DNA of 64,000 nt from Yersinia hibernica (GTDB lineage: Bacteria > Pseudomonadota > Gammaproteobacteria > Enterobacterales > Enterobacteriaceae), in the NCBI RefSeq assembly GCF_004124235.1, contig NZ_CP032487.1, forward strand, positions 3,844,001 through 3,908,000, in the 5' to 3' direction. This document shows positions 9,553-19,185 of this stretch, piece by piece. The position numbers were made by a program, and so were the translations under genes. Under the pieces are notes generated by a model. That model did not search any database, was not told the origin of the DNA, and was given only the letters and a program-made list of their open reading frames with translations. Each line of letters begins with the position of its first letter. Position 1 is the stretch's first letter.

Positions 9553-9903
9553 TTACAGAATGTCGCTGGCTTTGGTGACCAGCCAGATAACCACCACGAG
9601 GAGGATGACACCGATGATCACGAAGGTGCCGAACTCGGTCCAGGTCGCCTTACCCTGTCGGACGTGATGAAAACAACTGATGGCCGCGTTGGCGACCACG
9701 ATGAAAGCTACGGCCGCAATGATGAGGCCACCGAGCGTCAGACCATCGCGCAGATAACCCTTGATGGTGGCGTACGTCCCGCTTCCTCCCCCAGTGGACG
9801 GCTGCTCAATAGGTGGCAGGTCAGCCAGGGCATTGCCGACGTAAAACAGGGCACTGCCTGAAATCAGCCCACACTTATTGCGAAAGAACGTCATTAACTT
9901 CAT
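9553..9903 (-). CDS. ICE conjugation protein, TIGR03745 family, pilin-like
   Basis: The 116-residue protein has an N-terminal signal (SGSALFYVGNALA), a short Gly-rich region and two long hydrophobic segments (GGLIIAAVAFIVVANAA and FVIIGVILLVVVIWLV). This is the topology of TraA/VirB2-type conjugative pilins that stay in the inner membrane before assembly. It precedes the TraL-like gene by 9 bases. It is distinct from the type IV thin-pilus system encoded at 24-36 kb. Confidence 0.85.
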   Translation of the reverse strand: MKLMTFFRNKCGLISGSALFYVGNALADLPPIEQPSTGGGSGTYATIKGYLRDGLTLGGLIIAAVAFIVVANAAISCFHHVRQGKATWTEFGTFVIIGVILLVVVIWLVTKASDIL

Positions 9904-9919
9904 TGAATTATCCTTAACT

Positions 9920-10165
9920 TCAGTGGAAAAAGAAGAAGAGTGTCAGGAGCAGCATCACAACCAACCGGATAGCCGTCTCCGGCAACTTGCTCATGGGAAT
10001 GGATTTCTCTGACACCCCGCGATAGGCGGTCACCAGCACCCAGGCGACAAACAGAAAAAGCACCGCGCCGAGGAGCCCCAAAATAAGCAGGTTGAGGGAT
10101 GACGGCTCCATTCCGCCGCCGGTGCCGGCACTCCAGCCTGACTGCTGTGCAGAAGTCATGGACAT
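9920..10165 (-). CDS. ICE conjugation protein, TIGR03758 family
   Basis: The 81-residue inner-membrane protein has two hydrophobic helices (NLLILGLLGAVLFLFVAWVL and AIRLVVMLLLTLFFFF). It is the TIGR03758 component by size, topology and its invariant position between the RAQPRD protein and the pilin-like TIGR03745. Its role in the mating channel is not known in detail. The start overlaps the stop of the upstream RAQPRD gene by one base. Confidence 0.83.
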   Translation of the reverse strand: MSMTSAQQSGWSAGTGGGMEPSSLNLLILGLLGAVLFLFVAWVLVTAYRGVSEKSIPMSKLPETAIRLVVMLLLTLFFFFH

Positions 10166-10482
10166 TAGCGTCCCTCCTCGCCTCGGTACTGGCCGGTGAC
10201 CGACATCGGCACTGAGGGCTGAGCCCGGGAAGGCTCCAGATAGTGTGCAATGCCCTGTTTCATGGTGGTGATGTCACGGGTTGCACTGAGGTAATCAAAG
10301 TAAAAGCGGACATCCTGGCCATTCTGATTAGCCACAACCCGTGCTCGGTCGAGGCCAGCCTGAACCTGGTCAAGCTGGCGCATCACCAGGGCCAGCTCAT
10401 CTTTTTCGGAAGCCTGCGTCGGGAAAGAGCTGAGCCCGGTAATAGACAGCAGTAGTACACAGAGTCCGGGGGATAGGCGCAT
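10165..10482 (-). CDS. ICE exported protein, RAQPRD (TIGR01690) family
   Basis: The 105-residue exported protein (signal ending in FPTQAS) belongs to the RAQPRD family, named for a motif near the C-terminus. Here the motif is degenerate: PSRAQPS at about residues 87-93. ATG at 10482 was chosen because CAGGAG precedes it and a signal peptide follows. It opens the TIGR01690-03758-03745-03750 block. In related ICEs this block follows TIGR03747 directly; here the 5.7 kb restriction cargo separates them. Confidence 0.83.
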   Translation of the reverse strand: MRLSPGLCVLLLSITGLSSFPTQASEKDELALVMRQLDQVQAGLDRARVVANQNGQDVRFYFDYLSATRDITTMKQGIAHYLEPSRAQPSVPMSVTGQYRGEEGR

Positions 10483-10639
10483 GGCGCTCTCCTGTGTGTT
10501 TGAGGTTGCGGGGAAAGACTGACGCAACCGCATAAGGAGAGCAGCAGGAAACTGTTTATGGTGGAGTGAAAATTAAAGTGAGGGACGCGGCGGCTAGCAG
10601 AGAATGTACTGCAATGGGTATGAGTCCTATAAAATGGAA

Positions 10640-10862
10640 ATGCCAACGGTTAATTCGTCAATTATTTCGACATCAACCATCATGATTTCGTTGGACTAAC
10701 CATTGCGGAATAAGCAAAAACCATTTGGCGTAACCAACTCGATATCATCGATAATAGCGTCGACCTGCTTGAATCCTGAACAAAAACTGGTTCATGCAAG
10801 TCACCTGTAGCTGAGCGTTCATCTAACCTAAATGTATTTGATTCGCCCCAAGGAACTAGCGA
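10640..10862 (-). pseudogene. Decayed ORF relic between cargo and conjugation genes
   Basis: Reading the minus strand from 10862 gives a coding-like stretch (LVPWGESNTFRLDERSATGD then LHEPVFVQ) to about 10777. The sense then shifts frame and continues as GFKQVDAIIDDIELVTPNGF then CLFRNG, hits a TAG, and continues in the same frame as SNEIMMVDVEIIDELTVGIS before a final stop. One frameshift and one nonsense change would explain the breakage. I do not recognise the family. The rest of the 10,483-10,950 gap shows no other gene. Confidence 0.4.
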
Positions 10863-10911
10863 GGTACATAAAAATTTACTTTAATGGAGGTGATATTTTA
10901 TGTAACCTATA

Positions 10912-10946
10912 TGACCTATGTAACATAACAAATATCACATAGGTGA
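10912..10946 (+). promoter_or_regulatory. Probable operator upstream of the restriction-modification operon
   Basis: An inverted repeat, TGACCTATGT at 10912-10921 and ACATAGGTGA at 10937-10946 (9 of 10 bases match as complements, 15-base spacer), overlaps the ribosome site of the small 62-residue gene. Two direct copies of TATGTAAC at 10899-10906 and 10917-10924, 18 bases apart, add to the pattern. A dimeric regulator, plausibly the 62-residue protein itself, could bind here to control the operon. Confidence 0.45.
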
Positions 10947-10950
10947 TTGC

Positions 10951-11139
10951 ATGTCGAAAGGTGATTCAGGCCGCATAGTTTTAGAAGTGGATCCGGAGTT
11001 AAAGAAAGCTCTCTATTCGGTTTTAGCCCATGAGCAACAAACATTGAAAGGCTGGTTCGTGGATAAAGCTAATAAGCACATAGAAGAAAAGAAACCAGAG
11101 CTTATAAAAAGTTTTTTAAAGGTAAATGATGAAATTTAA
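10951..11139 (+). CDS. Small ribbon-helix-helix-like regulator of the R-M system (putative)
   Basis: The 62-residue protein has a predicted beta strand (GRIVLEVD) followed by two helices ([28 protein letters not shown]). This is the pattern of Arc/CopG-type ribbon-helix-helix DNA-binding proteins. It overlaps the methylase start by 14 bases and so is co-translated with it. Its position suggests a control protein that times methylase and nuclease expression when the element enters a new cell. The family assignment rests on pattern only; an antitoxin-like role is an alternative. AT-rich, unlike the flanking ICE genes. Confidence 0.55.
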   Translation: MSKGDSGRIVLEVDPELKKALYSVLAHEQQTLKGWFVDKANKHIEEKKPELIKSFLKVNDEI

Positions 11140-12754
11140 ATCAGAACAGACGGTTCAAAAATTACGTGGTGGTTATTACACACCTCAAAATTTAGCAGAC
11201 TATGTAACCAAATGGATTTTGCAAAAAAATCCTGAATCTGTTCTTGAGCCTAGTTGTGGTGATGGTGTGTTTATTCAGGCTTTATACAACAACGGGTGTA
11301 GCAAGTCACTCAAGCTCTCATGCTTTGAAATTTTTGATATCGAAGCACGAAAAGCATCTGATCTGTGTGAAAAGTTATGTTTTGAAAACTTCAGTGTGAC
11401 AGAGGGTGATTTTCTAATTTGGGCTAACAAACAGTTAAACAAAACAAAAGGGCTGTTTGATGCAGTAATTGGTAATCCTCCGTTCATCAGATACCAATTC
11501 CTTGAAAAATCATTTCAAGAACAAACTGAACTGGTTTTTAAACAATTGGGCCTAAAATTCACTAAACATACAAATGCGTGGGTTCCATTTTTATTATCCA
11601 CACTCGCCTTATTGAAGAAGGGTGGCCGCATGGCAATGGTCATTCCATCAGAGATCATCCATGTCATGCACGCCCAGTCATTACGTAGTTATATGGGCCA
11701 AATTTGTTCTAAAATTGTCATTATCGATCCGAAAGAGATTTGGTTTGAGGATACCCTGCAAGGTGCTGTTATCATCATGGCAGAGAAAAAAGATGATACT
11801 GACAAACCATCAGAGGGTGTTGGTATTGTTAATGTTAATGGTTTTGACTTCCTTAACGAATGTCCAGAATCTTTATTTAACCGGACATTAGGAATTAATG
11901 GTGAAACAATTGAAGGGAAATGGACTAAAGCAATTCTAGAAAAAATTGAAATCTCATTAATAAAAAAAATCATTAACCATAAGTCTGTTCATAAATTTAA
12001 AGATATTGCCAAAGTTGACGTTGGAATTGTTACCGGAGCAAATAAATTTTTTTTAGTCGATAACGAGACAGTCAATATATATGGTCTCGAAGCTTATGCT
12101 CACCCCATGTTTGGGCGCAGCCAACACTGCCCTGGTATCTTTTATGATAAAGCCCAGCATGAGTCTAACCAAAAGCAAAATCTTCCGACAAATTTTTTAT
12201 ATATTGAAGATAAATATAGTGAACTTCCATCAAAGGTGCAGGGCTATATTAAACATGGAGAACATGAAAAACTTCATGAGCGATATAAATGTCGCATCCG
12301 TAAACCTTGGTATAAAGTGCCATCTGTATACAGCACAGAAATAGGGATGTTAAAACGTTGTCATGAAGCTCCTAGATTAATTTTAAATCAAGTAGGTGCT
12401 TATACGACAGATACAGCTTATCGAGTCACCTCGAAATTTACTGATGCTGAGAATCTTGTCTGTAGTTTTTTGAACCCTCTTACAGCTATTACAGCTGAGT
12501 TAGAAGGACGATATTATGGCGGAGGTGTATTAGAACTTGTTCCTTCGGAGATTGAGAAAATTTACATACCAGTGATCAACGGTTATCAGCATAATTCTGT
12601 CGTCCTCAATCAATTAGTAAAAGACGGTAAAATCGAAGAGGCCATCCGTATACAGGGTGAAGCTATTCTATTGAAGCTTGGATTTTCTAGAGAAGATAAT
12701 GATCAGCTTATGCAAATCTGGCAAAAACTCAAAAACAGGAGATTACGTAAGTAA
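11126..12754 (+). CDS. Adenine-specific DNA methyltransferase, Eco57I-type companion methylase
   Basis: The 542-residue protein has the N6-adenine methylase motifs: SAM-binding motif I ([12 protein letters not shown]) near residue 38 and catalytic motif IV (NPPF) near residue 116, followed by a target-recognition region. M.Eco57I is about the same length and is paired with a large fused enzyme, as here. It should protect host and ICE DNA by modifying the restriction site. The gene is AT-rich compared with the ICE backbone. It converges on the fused nuclease gene across a shared terminator. Confidence 0.88.
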   Translation: MMKFKSEQTVQKLRGGYYTPQNLADYVTKWILQKNPESVLEPSCGDGVFIQALYNNGCSKSLKLSCFEIFDIEARKASDLCEKLCFENFSVTEGDFLIWANKQLNKTKGLFDAVIGNPPFIRYQFLEKSFQEQTELVFKQLGLKFTKHTNAWVPFLLSTLALLKKGGRMAMVIPSEIIHVMHAQSLRSYMGQICSKIVIIDPKEIWFEDTLQGAVIIMAEKKDDTDKPSEGVGIVNVNGFDFLNECPESLFNRTLGINGETIEGKWTKAILEKIEISLIKKIINHKSVHKFKDIAKVDVGIVTGANKFFLVDNETVNIYGLEAYAHPMFGRSQHCPGIFYDKAQHESNQKQNLPTNFLYIEDKYSELPSKVQGYIKHGEHEKLHERYKCRIRKPWYKVPSVYSTEIGMLKRCHEAPRLILNQVGAYTTDTAYRVTSKFTDAENLVCSFLNPLTAITAELEGRYYGGGVLELVPSEIEKIYIPVINGYQHNSVVLNQLVKDGKIEEAIRIQGEAILLKLGFSREDNDQLMQIWQKLKNRRLRK

Positions 12755-12763
12755 GCAGTAACG

Positions 12764-12807
12764 AAAAAGCAGCTCATATGTACTAGCTCATACTAGAGCT
12801 GCTTTTT
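12764..12807. terminator. Bidirectional terminator between convergent R-M genes
   Basis: A perfect 12-bp inverted repeat, AAAAAGCAGCTC at 12764-12775 and GAGCTGCTTTTT at 12796-12807, has A-runs on one arm and T-runs on the other. It can end transcription in both directions, between the methylase stop at 12754 and the fused enzyme stop at 12812. Confidence 0.85.
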
Positions 12808-12811
12808 ACAC

Positions 12812-15796
12812 TTAAAAGGATTGATACAACTCTGAAATAGAAGGTATTTTCTCATCCAGACTGCCTAACGCAAATAGTCCTTTAATGAGATTCTCCATCT
12901 CTAGCACAGCTTTTTCAAACTGTCTTTCCAACATAATTTTTGAACGGTCATTAGCTTTAATAATCTCAGAGTACAGCTTATTCATTCTCTCCTGCAAGCT
13001 GGCTATTTGATCATGTTTTTCCTTCTCTACCATATTATCAAAAGTGATTTTTGGTATAGGCATGCGAGTTTGGACCTTTGTACCACGAGCGACAAAACCA
13101 CCTCTAAATACTTCACCATAGATAGAAGCAAACCATTCCAAATACTTAGAAGATAAAATAGCTTGTATGTAATAGATTGAATAGGGGCAAGAATCCGGAA
13201 CATTAATTATACTATAACCAGCTGTTCCGCCAGATGACACGAACGTTCGATGATTATCTATCGAGTATTTGTAACCATTTGACAGAATACCAACGATGAT
13301 TTTTTGTGCAACATCGCAATTCTCAAGTGCTTGACTACGCCCGTATCTATACCATTCATTTGAGGTAGTAGGGCCAGGTTTAATAGAACGTTTGTCATTA
13401 TCGAGGTATTCTCTCACAACATGAATAAAATCGAACACTTTTGGATAATTATCTCTTAACTCTTCATATTTGATAACTACAATACGATCAGCAACTTTTT
13501 GGTATGGATAAATCACAAATGCATTAGGTTCAACATCTTTATATGTGTAGAAATGATCATCACCTGATCGTGGTGTTTCAAAGTAAGGCCTTGTGAGCTC
13601 TTTTTCTACATGATGTACTTTGCCATTATATTCGAAGTAAATATAACCATTCTCAGTTTTAATTTCTTTATGAATATAATAGTCGTTAGCACTTGTCTGT
13701 ATGCCGTTTGCAATTTCTTTCTTGCCTAAGATATCACCTAAAAGTTCGGAACTATTATACATTCGTTCTAGGATATGATTAGTTTCTTTTTCTAGTATCC
13801 ATGTGTCAGAATCGAGTTTATCAACATCATAGGTGCTAGAATTTACGATATCATCTTCACGTGTAAGCCACTTTTTTAAATTTTTCACTTCGTAAAAGGT
13901 GAATTTTATTTGTTGCGATTTTTTCAGGAACAGTAAACAAGTATAAGTGGTTTTATTCTTGAACACTTGATTCGCACCAAAAGAGATTAGTTTACTGAGA
14001 TATTTTTTATCCGTAAGTAGTTTTCGCAAATTTTTGCCTGCCCCCACCTTAGTAAATTTTGAAGGTAGAATATAGCCTAGATAACCATTATCTTTTAGCA
14101 AATACATTGAACGTTCTACAAACAAAAAATATTTATCAAACTGCTTGAATGCTGCTTTATATTTAATTTTATAGATTGGCAATTCTAAGGGAGTAAGCTG
14201 TTTCATATGCTCGGTTGCCATGTAAGGCGGATTACCGACGATCACATCAAATTGATGTTTAATGTTAAAAGGGTTAACAGTAAGAATGTCTGTACTTTTA
14301 ACATTATCAGTTAAATCTATTAAGCTGTTTCCAAACAAGATATTTTGATCGATCTTGGGAAGAATAGGAGTATTTGGTTCAATTGTTTCTTTAGATTCAT
14401 CTTCAAGAAGTTTTAAAAGCAGTCCAAACGAGCAGGCCTTCACAGCATTAAAGTCTTTATCTATACCATAGATACAATTAGTCAGAAGAGTTTTTTTAAC
14501 GGATGATCTCAATTTAAAACTATGCTCTGTTAATTGTTGCAATCTAGATCGGTCATGTTCTATATAGTAATCAATTAGGATGTCTTGTAAAGTTTGGAAC
14601 ACCTCGAGAAGAAATGCACCTGAGCCACAAGCAATATCTGCAAATTTTGAATTCAATATTTCTTTATCTGACTTTCCTTTACAATATTCTATAACCGTAT
14701 TTCGTATTATATCTTTTACAATGTGAACTGGTGTTGTAACCACATCCCTGTCAATATGTTCTTCTTTCGGCTGTAGTTCTATTACACCACTCTGATTGAT
14801 ACGAATTTTTTCACTCAGAAAAACTTCATAAATATTCCCTAGAATGTCAGAGGAAAACACAGAAAAAGAATAAGTACTTTGAGGAAAATATAATTGTTCT
14901 ATAATAGTCCAAATGCATGAGTTTTTATTATTAATGAGTTCATTGATATAAGATAGAGCAAACAACCCTGAATTATATCGCTTATCAGAAGCCTGTAGCT
15001 TATAAACTAATGAATGAAAATCCTTGTTTTGTGCAAAATGATAGAGAGTTTCATAATCTTCAAGATCTCTATCCTCACAAACTCGAAGAAATACAATACT
15101 GTTTATGTAGTTCTGAGTTAAATCATTTAGCTCCTCTTCATTAAGTTCTGGTTTTATACCAATGAACTCATTTGCCAGCATCAAACGCCAACTATTAATC
15201 TGTTGTAAAAACAAATCATCTACACTAAAGCGAGATATTTTACTTTCAATATCAGCCCATTCTGTATCAAATCCACCTGAATAGACACATTCCCTGCCGA
15301 TCAGTTTCTTAATCTCTTCAAAATTTTCGACAAGCTCAGTGTAATGGTAAATTTTTACCCTTGAATTCGACACTGAATCATCTTCAGAAACTTGATTTGA
15401 GCAGTCATATATTGCTGTATATTCAAAATTGGAGAGAACTGAAATTTTTAGTTTTGCAGTGAATCCGTAACGACGAACTTGTTTCGCTGGTTCCGAATCT
15501 GTATCAATATGAACGTTTGGTTTCTTTGCTTCTACAAAAAACTTACGCTCAGAAAAAAGACGAAAGGTGTAATCAGGCTTCTTCGTATTCTCGCCAACTT
15601 TAGAACGTAAACCCTCTTCAACCAAAACCTCACGTTCATTTGTTGATTTACCACTAGCGTTCCTTATATCCCAGCCTAGAATAACAAAAAACTGGTCTAA
15701 AAAGTCAGTCCGCAATTGAGTTTCGTTGTACCGAACAGAGCGATAATAGTCTAAGTTGCTATGATATCGATTAACTAAATTTTGTAATTTTTCCAT
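12812..15796 (-). CDS. Type IIG restriction-modification enzyme, Eco57I-like
   Basis: The 994-residue fused enzyme begins with a PD-(D/E)XK nuclease domain (P74-D75, then E89-A-K91 in FFVEAKK). It continues into an adenine methylase with motif I (ADIACGSGAFLLEVF) near residue 387 and motif IV (NPPYM) near 522, and ends in a target-recognition region and a coiled-coil tail. Eco57I is 997 residues with the same plan and cuts a fixed distance from its site; the recognition site here cannot be read from sequence. The protein probably cuts unmodified DNA and methylates one strand. Markedly AT-rich, a sign of recent acquisition. Confidence 0.88.
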   Translation of the reverse strand: MEKLQNLVNRYHSNLDYYRSVRYNETQLRTDFLDQFFVILGWDIRNASGKSTNEREVLVEEGLRSKVGENTKKPDYTFRLFSERKFFVEAKKPNVHIDTDSEPAKQVRRYGFTAKLKISVLSNFEYTAIYDCSNQVSEDDSVSNSRVKIYHYTELVENFEEIKKLIGRECVYSGGFDTEWADIESKISRFSVDDLFLQQINSWRLMLANEFIGIKPELNEEELNDLTQNYINSIVFLRVCEDRDLEDYETLYHFAQNKDFHSLVYKLQASDKRYNSGLFALSYINELINNKNSCIWTIIEQLYFPQSTYSFSVFSSDILGNIYEVFLSEKIRINQSGVIELQPKEEHIDRDVVTTPVHIVKDIIRNTVIEYCKGKSDKEILNSKFADIACGSGAFLLEVFQTLQDILIDYYIEHDRSRLQQLTEHSFKLRSSVKKTLLTNCIYGIDKDFNAVKACSFGLLLKLLEDESKETIEPNTPILPKIDQNILFGNSLIDLTDNVKSTDILTVNPFNIKHQFDVIVGNPPYMATEHMKQLTPLELPIYKIKYKAAFKQFDKYFLFVERSMYLLKDNGYLGYILPSKFTKVGAGKNLRKLLTDKKYLSKLISFGANQVFKNKTTYTCLLFLKKSQQIKFTFYEVKNLKKWLTREDDIVNSSTYDVDKLDSDTWILEKETNHILERMYNSSELLGDILGKKEIANGIQTSANDYYIHKEIKTENGYIYFEYNGKVHHVEKELTRPYFETPRSGDDHFYTYKDVEPNAFVIYPYQKVADRIVVIKYEELRDNYPKVFDFIHVVREYLDNDKRSIKPGPTTSNEWYRYGRSQALENCDVAQKIIVGILSNGYKYSIDNHRTFVSSGGTAGYSIINVPDSCPYSIYYIQAILSSKYLEWFASIYGEVFRGGFVARGTKVQTRMPIPKITFDNMVEKEKHDQIASLQERMNKLYSEIIKANDRSKIMLERQFEKAVLEMENLIKGLFALGSLDEKIPSISELYQSF

Positions 15797-15975
15797 TGCC
15801 TTATCTTAGATGTTAAATTGTCTATAATATTGATGGTACTAGAATCACTCAGTTTTCACGATTCAAATTCCCTTAAAAATAACATGCATACAAAACAGCC
15901 AGCAATAAAAACACACTAACAATATGTTTTAATTGAGATTTACAAACATTCATCATTATTGTATTCTGCTTTCGG

Positions 15976-16221
15976 CTAGTAACCTTCACTATACCTACTT
16001 TGCTGCTTATATTTTTTACGGTTCTCCCTACGTCGTTCAGTTGGCAATGTCTGCAACGCCATATCCAGACAATGACCGCGCCTACGTGTAATAGCCTCAC
16101 GGGCAATTTCATCTTCAGTCTGGTCCCAAACATCCAGCCAGCGGCGCGCGGCACGGTACCACCATCCACGGAGTTCCAGCGACTCCGCAATATCATCTTC
16201 TAATCTCATCACTTTCCGCAA
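15976..16221 (-). CDS. PerC-like small transcriptional regulator (putative)
   Basis: The 81-residue protein has a helix-rich segment (ESLELRGWWYRAARRWLDVW, about residues 14-33) followed by an Arg/Cys segment (ARRRG HCL type) that resembles the PerC / ANR family of small phage- and island-borne transcriptional regulators. Such proteins act on virulence or surface genes. It lies at the junction between the AT-rich cargo and the ICE backbone. A second ORF overlapping it in another frame on the same strand looks like a shadow. Family call is moderate. Confidence 0.5.
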   Translation of the reverse strand: MRKVMRLEDDIAESLELRGWWYRAARRWLDVWDQTEDEIAREAITRRRGHCLDMALQTLPTERRRENRKKYKQQSRYSEGY

Positions 16222-16306
16222 AATGCCCTGGGGCAGAGGTAGTTAAATAGTAAACATCTCAAACCAGCACATTCAGAGTCCATTACTATGATGAAGTTTG
16301 TGCAGT

Positions 16307-17062
16307 TCACAAATATTTTTTAAATGCCCCCGTAACAATGGAGAGCACCACACCCAACATCACCGCCGACGGTAATAGTAATAAATTGGGCCACACCGCC
16401 GTTGGCCACGCCAGATACAGCATGCAGGGACCGTACATTGCCGGTTTCACGTAGCGCTTGGCATGATGATAAACAAAACTTGACTCATAGCCCGCACCGT
16501 AACGCCGCAAATCCCGACGAACCAGGCCGTCCACGATACCCGTAATGCTCACCATGATGAACAGCGGAACCGACAACACTAGGATAGCCACCCGAATGGC
16601 AAAGATAACGGTCACATACACCGTCGCCTGTAAATAATCCCAGAGTGCCATCGCCAGCCAACTGCCCACCCGGTTCAGCGTCTCAACTGCCCCCTGGGAT
16701 CCGTGCACCTGGCGGGCATCATTGAGCCAACCGATAAAGCCACTGTCCGCAAACACCCACTGATACCCTTGCTGTACCCAATGACTGATGAACGTCACCG
16801 GTTCAGATAACATCAGGCTGCGGGTAAATCCTGCCGACAAATAGCCACTTTCCGTCAGCATCACCTGCCGGCTGTGTTCTGCGCCTTCACCAACCCAGAT
16901 AAAGGTCATGCCGGCATATTCTATGAGCAGGCTGACCAGAAGAGACGCCAGCAAGATCCCGATAATCTTCCAGGGCAGCAGCCAGAATAAGGTAATAAAT
17001 AACCCAGATTGCTTGGGTGGTACCGCCTGCGGTTGCCTGGGTTGGACTTTCTCTTCCGCCAT
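16307..17062 (-). CDS. ICE membrane protein, TIGR03747 (PFL_4697) family
   Basis: The 251-residue inner-membrane protein has about four hydrophobic segments: near residues 22-52, 132-175 and two near the C-terminus. It fits the TIGR03747 family by length and by its fixed place right after the coupling protein gene, with which it overlaps (TAATG). Members are needed for genomic-island-type conjugation, but their exact role is unclear. It is the last backbone gene before the cargo insertion. Confidence 0.87.
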   Translation of the reverse strand: MAEEKVQPRQPQAVPPKQSGLFITLFWLLPWKIIGILLASLLVSLLIEYAGMTFIWVGEGAEHSRQVMLTESGYLSAGFTRSLMLSEPVTFISHWVQQGYQWVFADSGFIGWLNDARQVHGSQGAVETLNRVGSWLAMALWDYLQATVYVTVIFAIRVAILVLSVPLFIMVSITGIVDGLVRRDLRRYGAGYESSFVYHHAKRYVKPAMYGPCMLYLAWPTAVWPNLLLLPSAVMLGVVLSIVTGAFKKYL

Positions 17063-19185
17063 TATACCCCCGCCGCAACCGCATCCTGGAGGGGTGAGGC
17101 CGGCAGCGCATCAGACGGCAGGGCGCTACCGGTCCACCAGGTTTCACCGGTGCGGTAGTTCTGCTGCATGTACTGCGCGATCTGGCTGATGCTTTCAGGC
17201 ATCAGGGGGTCATTGCCACTCCCCGGTAGCGGCATCCGGATTTTCCACAGGCGTCCGCCCTCCAGCAACGCAAATGCCTGCCCTTTGGGCAGGTTGATAA
17301 TATCGGCCTCCGTTATCATCGGCATTCTGGCCAGCGTCACCTGATCCTGCACACTGCTGTTAAAATCGGTTCCCTCGCCAGGTCGGGAAATGTCGGTTAC
17401 CCCGGACGTCAGGGTTTTGTTGTAGACATCCACTTCGGGTAACTGCTTGGTCAGTAACTCTGCCGTACTGTTCTCACGCACCCTCAGCATAATCAGCGAG
17501 TTAAAGTTACCCACAACCTGGTTGGCCTTCGCGCGGTTGCCCACACGCGCTTCAATATCAGAAAGTGTCTGAGTGTAAGCCGTTACCTGGATCCCCGCAC
17601 CGCCCCCCTTGTTAATCAGCGGAATAAACTCATCGCCCATCAGCTCATTAAACTCGTCACAGTGCAGGTTAATCGGGACTTTCTTCTGCGTCGCCCCACC
17701 GGTTTCATCACCCAGCCCGAACTTATAGATATGGCCGGCAACCGATACTAAGTCGGCAAACATGCTGTTTCCGACAGCGGAGGCAACTTCTGAGTCCGAC
17801 AGCGCATCGAGGCCGACGTACACAATCCCCTTCTTGCGGATCACCTCCTGCCAGTCAAAAATGGGCCGCGTATCCGCCATATCGTTGTAATCCGGAGCCA
17901 GAAGCGCAGCGGTCTTGCCGGTAGTCAGTTTCTCGAGCAGAGGCAGCAGGGACGCCACGATTTTATCAAAATAGGTCCGGTCATAGCGGACGGCGCTACG
18001 CAGGCCGTCCAGCACCGGATCCCACAGTTTTTTCCCTTCATCGGAGCTCAATGTCATTTCAATAGCCCACACTCTCAGCGCATTGGCTTGCCCCTGCATA
18101 TTTCGTGGCAAATCCTTGTCCTTGAGCATGCCGGATGCCAATAAGTTGTCCACTTGATCCAGAAGATGAGGCGCACGGGATGCCAGCAAGCTCTCCACGT
18201 AAGTCTCATAGAGTTCGCCAATATTGGTTACATATCGCAGGATCAGGCTGTAATCCGGGCGTTGTCCGAGCGCGACCAGTGCCCGGGTGATAATATTGAC
18301 AAAACGCCAGGCGAACTCACGAAACGCCGCCGAGTTACCTTCACCGGATAACTGCCCCGCTACACGGGAGGCGACTTCGGAGATACGGCTGAAGCGGCCG
18401 ATGGCGTTATAACGCGCGCTGATATCCGGCCACCCCAGATGAAAGACGTAAAATTCCTTTTCCCTGCCCGCCCTCCGCGCCTCGGCCCACATGCGTTTAA
18501 GCAGATCGGCATCCCCCTTGGGGTCAAACATTACAGTGACATCTCCACGGCGAATATCCTGTGTGACCAGTACCTCCGCAAGGCGGGTTTTACCCACACG
18601 GGTCGTGCCGATCACCAACGTGTGCCCCACACGTTCGCCCAGGTCATACAACACGTCAACCTCGTTCAGTTCCACACCATGATAAAGGGGGCTACCGCCC
18701 ACCGGCGGCAAAGGACGCACTGGGTTGAAAAGTGAATTCGTCTGAGTCAGCCGGCACAGCCACGGCAGGCTGTACTCCAGCCGTTTTTCCAAATCCCGGG
18801 CCATACGGTAGATAACAGAAGGCTGAACATAGTGCTCTGCTTCAGGACGGCGGGCCTCAAGCATGCGTTGGGTATGCTTTTGCGTCCACTGAAAACCGCG
18901 CCCCAGAAACAGGTAACGGTGGCTCACGGGGATCTGCCTGCTGCTTAACTCATAGCGTGGCAACCGCCTGATATTGCGCCGGTAGCGTAAAATACGCAGC
19001 CCCTGGCGGGTACGTTTGAGGGCCAGCACACCAAAACCGGCCGCGGTGACCCAACTGACAGAAGGAGCTAGCGCGACAGCCCAGGGAGCAGTCAGGCAAA
19101 CGTAGGTCGCACTCCAGGCCGTTCCCGCCGTGTACAGCTCCACGGCCGGGCGCAAAAGGGATTCCATTACGTAACGATCACTCAT
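17062..19185 (-). CDS. traD: Type IV coupling protein TraD (TIGR03743, SXT/TOL subfamily)
   Basis: The 707-residue hexameric ATPase brings the relaxase-DNA complex to the mating channel. It has N-terminal hydrophobic segments (about residues 18-50), Walker A (GTTRVGKT) near residue 195 and Walker B (INLHCDEFNEL) near 507, as in TraD/VirD4 proteins. The next downstream gene, TIGR03747, overlaps it, and the preceding 27-residue mini-ORF overlaps its start. Length and context are normal for the SXT/TOL subfamily. Confidence 0.93.
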   Translation of the reverse strand: MSDRYVMESLLRPAVELYTAGTAWSATYVCLTAPWAVALAPSVSWVTAAGFGVLALKRTRQGLRILRYRRNIRRLPRYELSSRQIPVSHRYLFLGRGFQWTQKHTQRMLEARRPEAEHYVQPSVIYRMARDLEKRLEYSLPWLCRLTQTNSLFNPVRPLPPVGGSPLYHGVELNEVDVLYDLGERVGHTLVIGTTRVGKTRLAEVLVTQDIRRGDVTVMFDPKGDADLLKRMWAEARRAGREKEFYVFHLGWPDISARYNAIGRFSRISEVASRVAGQLSGEGNSAAFREFAWRFVNIITRALVALGQRPDYSLILRYVTNIGELYETYVESLLASRAPHLLDQVDNLLASGMLKDKDLPRNMQGQANALRVWAIEMTLSSDEGKKLWDPVLDGLRSAVRYDRTYFDKIVASLLPLLEKLTTGKTAALLAPDYNDMADTRPIFDWQEVIRKKGIVYVGLDALSDSEVASAVGNSMFADLVSVAGHIYKFGLGDETGGATQKKVPINLHCDEFNELMGDEFIPLINKGGGAGIQVTAYTQTLSDIEARVGNRAKANQVVGNFNSLIMLRVRENSTAELLTKQLPEVDVYNKTLTSGVTDISRPGEGTDFNSSVQDQVTLARMPMITEADIINLPKGQAFALLEGGRLWKIRMPLPGSGNDPLMPESISQIAQYMQQNYRTGETWWTGSALPSDALPASPLQDAVAAGV

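Noticed and set aside
11126-15796. BREX or DISARM defence system (PglX-like methylase)
   Set aside because: No other brx or drm genes are near, and the sizes and pair layout fit an Eco57I-type IIG system.
15873-16196. 107-residue ORF overlapping the PerC-like gene
   Set aside because: It shares most of its length with the better frame and runs on into AT-rich non-coding sequence; it looks like a shadow.
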